Positions 42,642-54,217 of a DNA stretch of 64,000 nt are shown piece by piece. The position numbers were made by a program, and so were the translations under genes. The notes below the pieces were generated by a model that was not told where the DNA came from, searched no databases, and saw only the letters and a list, made by a program, of their open reading frames with translations. Each line of letters starts with the position of its first letter. The first letter of the stretch is position 1. The stretch lies in the NCBI GenBank assembly GCA_006503535.1, contig QYRS01000002.1, positions 4,340,001-4,404,000 on the forward strand, in the 5' to 3' direction. The stretch comes from Arthrinium phaeospermum. Taxonomy: Eukaryota > Ascomycota > Sordariomycetes > Amphisphaeriales > Apiosporaceae.

Positions 42642-43442
42642 ATGGCTTACCTGCCATTCCATTGCTCCATCCATCCTCCAAACACCATGACCGGCCGTTT
42701 CATATTCCCCGCCAACTGGCGAGAGCACCCGTACGAGGAGTCCCCCTTCCTCGAGAGCGAATACCCTTTCCACGCCACCATACTGCACCTCAACGCCTCG
42801 ACCGACGCAAAGTTCGCCTGGGCCAAGCAGGCCCTGGCCGACGGCCACGACGTGAACAAGGTCTACAGCCACCCCGACCCCACCACAAGTTCGGCTACCG
42901 GGGCCGCCCGCTGCACGAAGCCATCGAGTGGCCGCCGTACTGCAACCCCTGCATCGGCGACCCATCCAATCTGGTGCTGGTCCGGTTCCTGCTGGACAAC
43001 GGGGCCGACCCGCGGCTCAAGGACCGATACGGAGAGGCCACGCCCATGGATCGGGCGCGGTGGTGGCTGAACGTGAAGTCTGTAGACTCCGACTTTCTGC
43101 GGGAGGCTCTCGAGATGATGGAGAAGAAAGCCAGGAGTCTTGATGGTAGGTACACATAGATGTCGACGCGCCTCTTCGCACGGGGGCTAGATCACATGGC
43201 AAGGACGATAGAGCAACTTATGCTTACTGTAGCTTACAGATGCGGAAGCCATGGCGCGGGGAGAGTCTCCTAGCGGCTTGCTACCAAAGATAAGGTGGTA
43301 CTTGGGACTGGTTGGAGGCACCGGTTCGGCCGGCACGGATGCAACATCCAGAGATGAAATGATTATGGGGGTTGAAAGTAAAAAGGCCTCAGAGGCGGAG
43401 ATAGAGATAGACTCGGGTGTTAAGAAAGAAAGGGGTAAGTAG
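42642..43442 (+). pseudogene. Ankyrin-repeat protein with a one-base frameshift
   Basis: The gene begins at ATG 42642 or, more likely, 42687. Coding continues in one frame to about 42880, then in the next frame to 43145, where a GTAGGT/ACAG intron (43146-43239) leads to a last exon ending at 43442. The break coincides with a run of four C at 42878-42881; one more C would restore a continuous ankyrin protein of about 230-245 residues. The second half contains a clear ankyrin repeat (LLDNGADPRLKDRYGEATP). No intron with usable splice sites can explain the shift. It is either a real inactivating deletion or a sequencing error in the homopolymer. The product would be a small soluble protein-binding protein. 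Confidence 0.68.
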
Positions 43443-44457
43443 ACCGTCAAGTTGGATTGAGGCAGGTGGTTAAACCCAGCGTACATTCAAGGCGCAGACA
43501 GTGAACAAGCATACAAAAGGAAGCTGCCTTCCCCTTTCTTTACCTTGATTTCTTCCATGATTTCGTCAAGACCTGGCTTCCATAACTTGATATGTTGACA
43601 GCTGGTGACCTCGGAAGACCCAGGTGTTCTAGTTCGATGAATGACGTCTGACGGTCAATTGTTTGAAGACGTCAGGCGATTGAACGGTTATGGCGGAAAG
43701 CAATGTTCGTATTATGTCAGCTTTAATCAAGTATCGGATGAAATAAGTAGGTAGTAGAGCGGCCGTGCAGTGCCCAAAGAAAGTCCCTTTTCTTATCAGT
43801 CGGCTTACGAAAGCTCGGCCGACGCCACGCCTAGTCGTCTTTGCGAGTAATAATATCTCAACCAAGAACCCGGCTTAAACCCTCGACGTTTGAATCTCTT
43901 ATTGCTACTGAAGTCGCATCCGCATCACAGCTAATTAAACTTCGCGCCCAAGATGAAGTCCAGCAACTGCAAGGTACTGGACTAGTTGCAGGAAGGCAGA
44001 ACATCATGCAAGCATCAGAGCCTGATCCGGAGATTTGGGAACAGGAGAAAACAAGCAATTCGCTGGCATATTACCGACGCACGCCTGATTGGCTCGGGAT
44101 TACCAGATGAACCCTCTTCAGGGTCCATGACTCGGAGGCCACTTGGCGAAGGTTGCCGCCCCCGGCCAATGACTCCCGTTTCTCCTAGTGGCCCCGTGGA
44201 GCCAAACCACTTTTAGACGTCTCCCACTTCGCAGTGCGACCCAATCGGAAAGTTCCCCCGGTGCTTTTTCCGAAGAGCGGGTTGCGCCCAGAGACCAGCC
44301 AAGGCTCGTCGCCGGGTCTTGAGGAACCCCCCGAGCGAAACCAGTCCCCTCCGCGCTCAACGCGGCAATCACACCATCGTTTCACCAGCCCATCCGTCGG
44401 GAAACTCTGTGAGGAGAGACCAGATCTAATGACAAACGACACTTTTCTGTCGGCACC
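43443..44457. other. Intergenic region, nothing recognised
   Basis: About 1 kb. Some open frames exist (for example 43841-44110) but lack an ATG in a sensible position or any domain. It includes the promoter and leader of the transporter gene at 44458. Confidence 0.5.
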
Positions 44458-46355
44458 ATGGAGATCCAAGACGCCTCCGCCTCCGCCTCCGCCTCGCAGT
44501 TCGCGTCGCCGGGCGCCGAGGAGTCGTCGTCGACGTCGGCCCCGGAGGACCACCTCTTCCACCTCCGCGACTCCAACGGCTTTTCCATCGTCGCGGTGAA
44601 CAGCGGCGGCGCGCGGCTCCGCACCGACTGCATGGACCGCGAGGAGGTGGCGAGCCAGATCATCGCGGCGCTGGCGACGGCCAAGCGGGAGCCCGTCGAG
44701 GCGGCGCTGGAGCTTTCCGAGAATCGGTTCGGGCAGGAAATGTCCCGCGCGGAGGAGGCGCGGCTCGTCCGGAAGTTCGACCGGCATATCCTGCCCATCA
44801 TCATCTTGCTGTACCTTTGCTGCTTCATGGACCGCATCAACATTGGTGAGTTGGGGTCGAAGGGGAAGGGAGTGAAAGGGAGATACCTTCTGACACGACA
44901 TCCTGGGTAGGTAATGCACGCCTGTACGGCCTCGAGAAGGAGTTGGGGATGCAGGGGCAGGATTTCCCGCTGGCTGTCTCCTGCCTTTTCATCACCTACG
45001 TCTTAGGGATAACGCCGGCCAGTCTCCTCGTGAAGAAGGTGAGAAGCACTGCGACGACGATCCCCTGGTAAAAAGAGAAGAAGACCATGTTGACAAGTGT
45101 TTTACCTTTCAGATCCAGCCCAGAAGATTTAGTGAGTGGCCCCAGACACAGTCTTCAAACCGACCTGTTGACGACCTACTAACACCCGATACTCATGCCA
45201 GTCCCAATATTGTCGATCGGTTGGGGTGTTGTCTCTTCATGCATCGGACTCGTACGGACCAAGCACGAATTCTACATCCTGCGGCTTCTTTTGGGTCTCT
45301 TTGAAGCAGGCTACTTCGCCACCGTGTGCCTCTACTTCACCTTCTTCTACCGGCGACGCGAGCTGGGGACCCGCATCTGCTACCTGTTCGCCACGACGGC
45401 CTTTGCCGGCTCCATCGCGGGCCTACTCGGCTACGCCATCAGCTTCCTCAACCACCGCGGGGGCCTGCTGGCCTGGAGGTGGCTCCTCATCATCGAAGGC
45501 ATCCCGTCCATCGTCCTGGGCGTCGTAGCCTACCCCCTCCTCGCCAACACGCCCGAGGAGGCCACGTACCTGACCGAGAAGGAGAGGGCCTTCCTCGCCG
45601 TCCGGCGGCAGCTCGACGGCACCAACCTGGGCGTGCCCGACTCGCGCGGCATCATCCAGTGGGACCAGTGCTTCGCCGCGTGGCGGGACTGGAAGGTCCT
45701 AGTCATGGCCGTGGCCCAGGTCGGCGTCGCGTCCATGCTCTACAGCTACAGCAGCTTCCTGCCCACCATCATCCACGGCATGGGCTTCGGGCCCGTCACG
45801 TCGCAGCTGCTGTCCATACCCTGCTACTTCTTCGGGGCGCTGGTCTACCTGCTGTGCGCTTACTTCAGCGACCGGATCGGCCATCGGGGGTCCTTTGTCG
45901 TGGGGGCTTGCATGGTCAGCATTACTGGGTACTGCATCCTTCTCGGGACTGGTGGGCACGCGGACCCGCGCGTGCAGTATATTGGTTGTCTGGTTGTGGC
46001 GGGGGGATTGTTTGTGTCTGTGGGGATGCCCATCAGCTGGGCTGCCAACAACCTCCCAAGCCATTATAAGCGAGCCGCGGGGCAGGGCACCATTCAGATG
46101 GTGGGGAATCTGGCGGGGATCTACTCCCCATTTCTGTACCTGCCGCAGCACGGGCCGCGGTTCATCGTGGGGCACTCGGTGACTGCCGGATGCATCTTCT
46201 ATGCCGCCATCTTATTTGCCTTTGTCAGCTATAAGCTGCGGCAGGAAAACTACTTGCGCGCGAGAGGTGGGCGAGACTACCTGTTCGAGGGAAGATCCGC
46301 GGAAGAGGTCAACAAGCTGGGGGATAGACATCCGTGGTATCGCTATATAGACTAG
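44458..46355 (+). CDS. MFS transporter, anion:cation symporter (Dal5/Tna1-like)
   Basis: Four exons: 44458-44845, 44911-45038, 45113-45131 and 45202-46355, giving 562 residues. All frames join exactly; exon 3 is a microexon of only 19 bases. The N-terminal cytosolic tail of about 115 residues starts with an Ala-Ser dipeptide repeat from a GCCTCC microsatellite. The first helix region ends in CFMDRINIGNARLYG, and LVKKIQPRRF follows transmembrane segment 3; these are typical of the ACS family, which contains allantoate, nicotinate, pantothenate and biotin-precursor carriers. About 12 transmembrane segments are visible. The plasma membrane is the likely location and small organic anions the likely substrates, but the exact one cannot be predicted. 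The neighbours give no metabolic context. Confidence 0.92.
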
Positions 46356-46577
46356 AGTGAATGTTACTTGCGAGCATAGGCACACAATATCGGTGATTTG
46401 GCATACTCACATTTCGTATTGTCTGCCCCGCTGGGAGCCGGCTCCGGCCCTTTTTGTCTCCTAGAAAATGACAACTGTCGAATGATTCTCTCTTGTCACA
46501 TTCTACCACGGGTATCCATTGGCTACCTAGCATGGACTTACGTACGAACTAAGTACTATGTAAATTTCTGTAGGGGC

Positions 46578-48844
46578 TTACTCTTGCAGCAGCGAGTCGA
46601 CGTCGACGTCTCTGAGCCCACTCCTCCTTTTCCGCAAAGTTTCTGCCTTAGTGTCTTTATTTCCAGGCCATTGGAAACGGACCTTTAGCTGAACCGCCAA
46701 CTTTTCCATCTCGTCTGTCTCTAAGAGCTTTTCGCTGTCATCTGACCAGATTCGATCAGCTTCATGGCCCTCTTCAGTGACTGCTGAGTCTTTTACCTCA
46801 CGCTTGAACCGGTGGCTATAAAACAGAAATGGCAGAATGTGATCCCTCCAGACCGGACGATGCCTCCGCTTCCCCCAGGATTCAAGGATCGACCACAGCA
46901 AAATCCCTGCTGTGATGGCTGTCATGGCGGTTGGGAATGCCAGCCATTGCAGGTGTATTGTATTGCAAGTCTGCATTTGCAGTACGACTCCATGAACCTC
47001 GCCGAATGGTGGATCTCCCGCTGATGCCACCCAAGGCTTAGGTGGTATATGCCCATAATTGTTCCGATATTGGTTCGATATAGAGATCGCAAGGGCGTCT
47101 AAATATTCGTCGATGGCTTTTGTCGTGATGTTGCCGCGCTGGAACAGTACTTCTGCCACGTTTTCTTGTATCACTGAGGGGTAACCATTGCACTTCAAGA
47201 GGTTATCTTGATATACGCAGTATTGCGTAAAGTACTTGCTCAAGACAGATGAAACTGCCTGTCCATGTCCGTTATCCTGACGATAGAGGCAATACTGCGG
47301 GTCCATCATACCTTCGCATTCTCTATGATGGGCATCAGTGCCATTGACACAATACCAGGTTGTGCTGGGCTCAGAGCCGGTAAATACGTTTTGCAACGTG
47401 TAAACGCGGTCTCCTATTCGACATGGGCTTTTCGCGGCCACCCAGTCTACTGGAAAGCCCTTTGAATCCCGAAACTAGGAAACTCGTAGTCCCCTTTGAA
47501 CCTACGATCGTGGACCCAGCCACTGCTGATCGTAGGGGAGGTTGACACTTGCTCTTGCACAAGCTCGCCATTGGTTATTGAAACGGTGTAGGATCGGATA
47601 CATGGATACATCACGCAAGTCGAAGCGCAAATGTCGTTCCTCTGTCCACTGCATCGCTTGCTATTACATGCGAGAATGGTAATATTGGCGATAGCGGAGG
47701 TTGCTATATCCTGAACTTCTTGGGGGATCGCGTTTCCGGCCCAAGTTAGGTTTGAGAACGCTGATCGGAATACTGCTGTACTGATGCCATTTTCATAGAT
47801 TCGTATGGCTTGCAATCCACCTTCGTCTTCAAACCCATCATGAAGCACATTGGGCAGCGAGTAGAGCAGATACCGTTTTTTAGTATTTTGCACTTTCCAT
47901 TGCGACGATATCAGATGACTGACGTTGACGCACTTGTGACAGAGACCCATAGTGGAAAAGACTCGAACCCCATCAAAATCTGTTGAGTTGATGGGATCAC
48001 CATGTGTGTCGAAGGTACAGTTTCCTGTCGTACATTGGTAACGTAGGTTGCTGGCAGGGCCAGCGGGATCCATTAAGCTGCTGTAGATGTTTGTCTCTAT
48101 ATCTGAAGGTGGTTGTGGATAGCTCGCGGCGCTCTTGAAGGGCCAGTAGACATAGCGTGCATATGGTATCATGGCCTGTCCGGGTACCTGTTCGGGGCAA
48201 GGTTCAGTCCCAATAGCCTGTTGGGTAAACGGGCCGATACCAAGGGAAAGCATCATGATCAAAACTATAGCTAATATCCGAGGATTCGTCTTCACGGCCA
48301 AAGGCATAACAGAAATGGCACCCCAAACACTCCTACTTGCGAAATCCATGACGTGAAGATGCTGAAGCGGCCGAGGCTGGTCTCCAAACCAGAGCCATTT
48401 TGCTTGGGATATCATGGATGTAAGGAGGGAAAGCAGCGCGGCACGTTGGACCGTAGATAGTATGGACAGAATTGTGTTCAGGTTAACGGAGTAACCCCAG
48501 TTGGGTACGTGTTTCCGGTTATATGTTGTCAGGATGACGAACATAGCGACGTTGGTCCCGATGCAAAGGCCAAGGGACATGATTTCCCATTTCCACTGCC
48601 CAAATACCCGATACCGAAGTTGATTGGCAGCATCCACGGATAAACGCGTGTTTTCTGTTGGCGGAACCTCAAAATTAGGCTCGTTTAGGAGCACTTGGAC
48701 ATCGGCTCCTCGAGTCCTTGACAGACTAGACACAGTATGTGGGGTACTGGGGTTGCGTGAGCGTGGATTTGAAGGTGGATGCGAGTTTATTGGTTCCAGA
48801 TCACGACCTGGGGACATCGAGATAGTTGGTGCATTATAAGACAT
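46578..48844 (-). CDS. DUF3176-type multi-pass membrane protein 2, unresolved junction
   Basis: The start is the ATG at 48844; a TTG slightly upstream is not credible. The first frame runs from 48844 to about 47450 and the second from about 47479 to 46578. Together they give the full DUF3176 layout: a disordered N-terminal tail of about 70 residues, helices near 90-110, 130-150 and 185-210, then GPFTQQAIGTEP, a Cys-rich extracellular region, and a last helix in the second frame before a cytosolic tail. The join needs a one-base shift between 47565 and 47455. A 74-base intron from GTGTCA to CCTAG would fit the phases but has a weak donor and no good branch site, so a true frameshift is possible. 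It is a divergent paralogue of the gene at 28312-30495. The function is unknown. Confidence 0.75.
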
Positions 48845-49901
48845 GTTTGACAAGGGCTGTGTTGGACGGGATCGTAGCGAAATCTGTCTTTGGTAAGATT
48901 TGATGGCGAATTTGGTTCGGATGACAGGGTGGTGAGATATTAAACTTGGTTGTAGAAATTTATGGGATGGAGGTCCGTCGCAAGGATGGAAGGTGGTCGA
49001 AAGAGCAGCGAGGCGTGAGCTGAAGAGGCAGCAATGGCGTAACTGCTAAGGCGATGCTAAAGGCAAATAACGCTGTGCTCAAGTGCCCGAAATGCAGTTC
49101 CCGTAACAACCCAATTTCCCTTTCAGACGGCTCACTGATCGAGATCTGAAGTAGTCTAAGCAGAAAATCGTTGTAGGACGATCGCCTCTTAACAATATGC
49201 ACTGCCCATTCGCTGCACTGCCTTTGCCAAACGTCGCCTTCGTGGAGCGCGAAATGCTTATCTGTTACACCGCAGGATAGAAGATGGCCAGTGATGGAGC
49301 CACTTGGCCAGCCGTATGACGCGCTGTGGCTTTCAAGTCTCAGCCAACGCCCATCCTGGCTTCTCTGAGCGTAGCACAGAAGATTATGCACTTTACCAGC
49401 AAAGAAGTAATCCGACCAGGCTGAAGCAGCCTTTTAGAATGACGATGTTCTTAATGATGTGCAAGTACCTACTTTGGTTCACGCAAGCCTGCATTCTGCT
49501 CTTACTGGGGGTGCGTCAGAGACATAAGAGTACATAAGCATAGAACATTTCGCGTTTCCATTGTTCTTTTCACTGTGTATCATATATACTTGACTCATCC
49601 ACTGGTTCTCACCCGCAGTCATCCATTCCCATCAACTGAGAAACTGAGATCTCGTTGGCTGGAGTTTTGAATATCAACGTGGGTCTTAGACATCCCTTTA
49701 CGAAAGATACCTGGTACACAAGCAAAATCACAGTCTGTATCTGGAAGCCTGTCTCGGCGAACAAGATCCTCGGGCTCCACATGGATCTCGACCAGTGCAT
49801 CGGGCCTTGAAACATCAACCCAATGGCCCGCGATGCGGCGAATGACTCTCCGCAACGAAGGGAAACGGCAATGGTAAGAGGACTGGGGTTTACAATAATC
49901 C

Positions 49902-49939
<38 letters not shown>

Positions 49940-51264
49940 AGGCCTACATATACTTAGATCCTCGCCAATATCCAGTCTACCGCGACCGCCTTGAGTAGTG
50001 CCGTTACTTCCCGCCTGTTGACACTGGCCTTGGCGTTCCGAGTAAAGTCAAAAGGTTGCATCACCCTTCTCGCCTCCAAACCAGGTGCGCCAGTGGTTCT
50101 ATTAATTGAACCCATCGTAAAACTCGGGCCCTGCTCTGCGGGTCTTTTATCGCCCCGGCCTCGGAAGTCGCCGACCAGCTGTCGTGGCGCGCCCCGGACA
50201 TCCCATCGACATTGCTCTCCGTGCGTCGTGGGGACGGCTTCTTCCCGGACCCTGGCCTGTTCATCTGATTCAGTGGCATGATGGGCAAACCCATACATTA
50301 CAGCTTCAATTGGGGCAGACACGTGCGTAATGAGCACGAATACATAGCCCTCTTGGCGTAGACCCCTTTTTCTATATGAGAGAGATTTGCACAGTTGTCG
50401 CTGTCAAGTTAAAGGAGCTAATAAAGTTTCTGCCTCCTGCTTGGCATTATTTGTGTCAAACCAGCAAGTAGGGATAACCCCTTTTAACTTTGGGCGACAT
50501 GAGAATACTCTACAAACCCCTGCAGGCCGTCTACCACGCCTTGAGAACGGGCGAAAGCGGTGGCTCGGGAGACTCTCGAAAGCGACACAGAGCCACTCTG
50601 TCAAATGTGCACAACATCTCTTACATGTGCGATCTTGAGGTCAGAATCCGCCCAGTCCACACAAAAGCCGCCCGCAGGTAAGGCAGAGAGAGGACTATCC
50701 ATCGACGACTACGGAGAGAACACGAAGAAGGAAATATCGCGGGGAGCCTGTCAAAATAAACTTTTGTGCTAATCTGGCAAAGACAGCGCCGAGGTGCGAC
50801 CTATTCCGCTTCGAGACGTGGTGAGACTGGATTGTGGATGCCGTTTGATCTCCCAAGCGCTTTTGACCGGGGTGGTGCCTGGCGCCAGCAGGGGTGTCGA
50901 GGGGGCCCGGGGCGCTGTTGTTCGAGAACTTTGCTTGAAACCACGGCCCAAACCTAATGCAATTGCAGAGAATCCATAGTTCGCTGCTTCTCGCGGTCTG
51001 GACAGACCAAATCCATCAATCAGATCTATCCAACATGAGACGAATAGAGGGAACGGAACGGCCTCGCCGCCAACGGTCGTGCATATAGTTCCCGCATCGT
51101 CCTATCTTTCGGGACGACCTGAACTTTTAACTCACAACCAGGTCTCTCATCCTCTGCCACTCTCGTCACTCTTTACACGCATCTTTGATACGCATCATTC
51201 TTTCTTTTTTATTTTCGGTGCTGGTACCCGTTTTATTCCACTCTTTTTTCAACCTCGTTTCAAG
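48845..51264. other. 2.4 kb intergenic region with a GA microsatellite
   Basis: No gene is supported. Open frames around 48960-49391, 49619-49855 and 49954-50337 start with non-ATG codons or lack domains. The region holds the microsatellite at 49902-49937. The last 100 bases before 51265 are rich in pyrimidines (TTCTTTC runs), as expected for the promoter and leader of the glucanase gene. Confidence 0.45.
49902..49937. repeat. (GA)n microsatellite
   Basis: A simple dinucleotide GA tract of about 36 bases with one GATA interruption near its start. It is intergenic and could vary in length between strains. Confidence 0.95.
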
Positions 51265-52252
51265 ATGCACACTCAAACCTCGTTCCTCGTGGCCTTGGCG
51301 TCGCTCGCCAGTCTTGGCGCCTCGCAGAAGTGCAAGCTCCAATTCGACGGCCGCGTCCCCACGGGCTTCGCGGCCGCCAAGTTCGACGCCGACAACGGCA
51401 TCTTCAACCCTTCCAATGTCGTCGGCAAGGGCCTCAAGCTCAGCGACGTCATCAAGACGCCCGCCGTGAACGGCTCTTTGGTAAGTCGCCGCGCACCCAG
51501 CGTATGCATGTGCGTGCATTTGGCACTAACAACCACATTAGTTTGACACCAAAACCAAGCCCGTCGAGGTCACCATCAACGACAAGTCCATCTTCGCCCC
51601 CAGCGCGACCAACGTGCAGACGGGCTTCCGGCGCGCGGAGCTGCTGATCGCCAGCAACAGCGGGACCGACGCGTCGACGCAGGGCGTCAAGACGCTGCAC
51701 TTCAGCGTCATGAAGGACGCGGCCCGGCCGCTGAACCTGACGCACGAGTACCAGCTCGTCTTCCTCGAGGACAACTCGTTCAGCACCAACCAGTTCGTCC
51801 TCAAGACGGGCACCATCCTCGGCGGCGACGCCCAGGCCGACCCGGACACCCTGCAGCTGTTCGGCAACGTCAACAGCAAGCCGCTGCAGACGCTGTTCAG
51901 CACCAAGTTCACCGAGGGCGTGTTTCACAACTTTGCGGTTACCAACGACTTCAACAAGAAGTAGGTCAAACAAAACACGTGTTTGGGTTTCTCAGAATGC
52001 TAATGATGATGCAGGACTACCCAAGTTTTCTACTCTCAGGGCACCGCCGCGCTCAAGGAGCAGACCAAGGCCCTCGCCAACGACAACAGCGGCCAGGGCC
52101 AGTTCCACTTTGGCCTCCTCAAGAAGGGCCTGGGCGGCGGCAGCGACATCACCAAGGAGGGCATCCAGGAGTCTGGCATCGACGAGGGCATCATCCTGGG
52201 CGGCATCTTCAACGAGGACAGCTCGACCGGCTGCGTCAGCTTGACGGCTTAA
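51265..52252 (+). CDS. Secreted GH131 beta-glucanase
   Basis: Exons 51265-51480, 51542-51960 and 52015-52252 encode 290 residues across two introns, both starting GTA and ending in TTAG or GCAG. A signal peptide of about 20 residues ends near LGAS. The mature protein matches the catalytic domain of glycoside hydrolase family 131 from end to end: CKLQFDGRVP at the start, the TGFRRAELL segment near residue 99, LTHEYQLVFLE near 145, the FVLKTGTILGG strand near 166, and QESGIDEGIILGGIF at the end. The family has a beta-jelly-roll fold and hydrolyses beta-1,3, beta-1,6 and beta-1,4 glucans; known members include Podospora PaGluc131A. No CBM1 is attached, so this is the single-domain form. Its role is probably plant cell wall or own wall glucan turnover. 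Confidence 0.94.
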
Positions 52253-52372
52253 GAAGTGGGCATATGATGATGATGGACAGCATGAGGGGATCCTGATAAG
52301 ATTTACTTAGAAGACCATCGCGGGATCCAATACCCTCAAGTGTACATATATCTCGGAATGGCCCCTATCTTA

Positions 52373-54217
52373 TTACGGACTATTTACGGGCGGATTGCCT
52401 TCCTCTACGGCGTATAGAGCCCGATACAACTTGTCAAAGGTCCCAATCGACCCGATCCCCGTGACGCAGTCGTATCCCTTCGTCGCCTCGTAGCCAAACT
52501 CCACATCATCGTGGTAAACGCACTGCCGACTAGTCCCACCCACCACGTCATCCAGCGCCGCCCGCACCGCCGCGCTCGTGTAGAGCGCCGGGTTCAGCCA
52601 CCCCAGGCTGGGCCTGCCCGCCCGGAGCCGCGCGTCGTCGACGAGCGCGACGAGGGCCGCGACGACGGGCGTGCTGGCGCTGGTGCCCAGGATGCTGGTC
52701 TGCAGCCCGGCCCACTGGATCAGGTAGTTGATGCCGATAGTACTAAGATCGGGCACGGCGCGGCCGCTGGCGTTGTAGAAGCCCGCGTGCGACGGGCCCA
52801 TGGCGGCCACGTACGACGCCGCGTCCCGCCGCTGCCACCGCGGCGTCCGGAAGTAGTTGCTGAACCCGCCCGCGCTGAACGAGGCCGCCTCGAAGGGCGG
52901 GCCGCCGCTGGCGAGCGTTGCGCCCACCGCGGTCACGTAGGGACAGCTCGCGGGGAAGGTGGGGATGAACATGGGGCGGCCTTCCCCGTCGTTGCTGACG
53001 CACTGCGTGACTTGCCCGGTTCCCCTCACGCCGCCGTCCCCCGTCGCTACTAGGGTGGTCATCCCGCGCGCGGCCAGCTGCGCGAAGAGGTCGCACACCC
53101 GCTCGGCGTAGGCGCGGGGCACCGACTGCTCGTCGTCGGCGTAGGAGACGCTCAGGACGTGGGGGAAGTGCGGGGAGGCGTCGGGGAGGGCCAGGAGGTA
53201 TTCGAGGAGCTCGAGGTAGGGCTCGTTGTCGCTGCGGAGCGAGGGCGCGCCTTGGTCGTCTAGTTTGACGCCGCGGCCGCCGACGGAGAAGTAGGTCACG
53301 CGCGCGGGCCAGCCCAGGGCGACGGCGTACTCGACGTCGAGGCTGGCTTCGGTGCCGGCGCCGCTGGAGGGGAGTTGCGGGTTTTGGCCTCCGTTTACTA
53401 GCACGACGTCGAAGCTGCTGCTGCTGATGTTGCTGGTGCTGTTGGTGGTGACGTAGGGGGCGTACTTCTGGAAGAAGACGTTGGTGTCGGCGTAGTGGAC
53501 GTACTGGTCCAGGAAGCCGGCAACGCCGATCCGCGCCAGGGACGAGTTCCGGGCCTCCTTTGGCAGGGTTGGGAGTTTGAACAGCTTTCGCAGGCAGTCG
53601 GGCGTGACCGAAGACGGGCATTCCTGGTCTTGTCGGCTGTGGACATTAGCGGTTCGCGCGATGCTCTGTGGACTGGCCCGCCTCTGAACGGGCGGTGTGA
53701 AATGGGATATCGGGTGGACCAGGTCAATGTGGTCTGCCAGATGGGTAGGTATCGAGTGATGGAGTGATCTCAGACTCGTCATTGATCCTTCGAACGAGTA
53801 CTCGGCCACCTCGGCCCTCAAGAGCGCATTGATCACCGACACGGGGGCGGCGAAGTCGACGGATGGCCCCTTAACCTTCCAATTGTCGACTCCATTGGTT
53901 CTCAACCATGCAGTGACCGACTCTACTGCTGCCGAGTTTGGCGCGCGATACTGATCGAGTTCCTCCCGCGTCAGGTGGCAACCGTAGTCGGCGTGATCCG
54001 GATCACTGAGAATGTCGAGCCGGTCCCTCAGAGCTGCCATTCGCGGTTGGTGCAGGTGGATTGATAACGTCATGCTCTCCTCCGCATCCGCCGTCCTCTC
54101 AAACTCCCATCCTTGGGGCAGCTCCTTCACTTGAGCCAGTACATGTCGTTCCCTCACAACTGCCCCAGAACACAGGCCGCACAGAGCCAGGAGGGGGTAG
54201 ATGACCCTCATGTTCAT
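52373..54217 (-). CDS. Secreted sedolisin (peptidase S53, tripeptidyl-peptidase type)
   Basis: A single-exon gene of 614 codons with ATG at 54217, converging on the GH131 gene 120 bases away. A signal peptide of about 18 residues is followed by a pro-domain (about 19-190) of the S53 activation type, which ends with an RQDQEC-like processing area. The catalytic domain has Glu290 and Asp294 in GTEASLD, the oxyanion Asp394 in TGDGGV, and Ser513 in GTSASTP; the C-terminal calcium site involves the DDV and GYDCVTGIG segments. Most sedolisins have SGDSGV at the oxyanion site, so TGDGG is a variant, but the key Asp is kept. The enzyme is probably an acidic secreted tripeptidyl-peptidase used in nutrient acquisition. 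Family assignment is firm. Confidence 0.94.
   Translation of the reverse strand: MNMRVIYPLLALCGLCSGAVVRERHVLAQVKELPQGWEFERTADAEESMTLSIHLHQPRMAALRDRLDILSDPDHADYGCHLTREELDQYRAPNSAAVESVTAWLRTNGVDNWKVKGPSVDFAAPVSVINALLRAEVAEYSFEGSMTSLRSLHHSIPTHLADHIDLVHPISHFTPPVQRRASPQSIARTANVHSRQDQECPSSVTPDCLRKLFKLPTLPKEARNSSLARIGVAGFLDQYVHYADTNVFFQKYAPYVTTNSTSNISSSSFDVVLVNGGQNPQLPSSGAGTEASLDVEYAVALGWPARVTYFSVGGRGVKLDDQGAPSLRSDNEPYLELLEYLLALPDASPHFPHVLSVSYADDEQSVPRAYAERVCDLFAQLAARGMTTLVATGDGGVRGTGQVTQCVSNDGEGRPMFIPTFPASCPYVTAVGATLASGGPPFEAASFSAGGFSNYFRTPRWQRRDAASYVAAMGPSHAGFYNASGRAVPDLSTIGINYLIQWAGLQTSILGTSASTPVVAALVALVDDARLRAGRPSLGWLNPALYTSAAVRAALDDVVGGTSRQCVYHDDVEFGYEATKGYDCVTGIGSIGTFDKLYRALYAVEEGNPPVNSP

Noticed and set aside
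43841..44110. Plus-strand open frame of 89 codons
   Set aside because: It starts with TTG and has no domain or splice signals.
48960..49391. Minus-strand open frame of 143 codons
   Set aside because: It begins with GTG, has a mixed composition and lies in a promoter-like region.
49619..49855. Minus-strand open frame of 78 codons with protein-like wording
   Set aside because: It starts with TTG, has no ATG, no splice continuation and no domain.
49902..49937. Possible CRISPR or satellite array
   Set aside because: It is a plain GA dinucleotide repeat without spacers.
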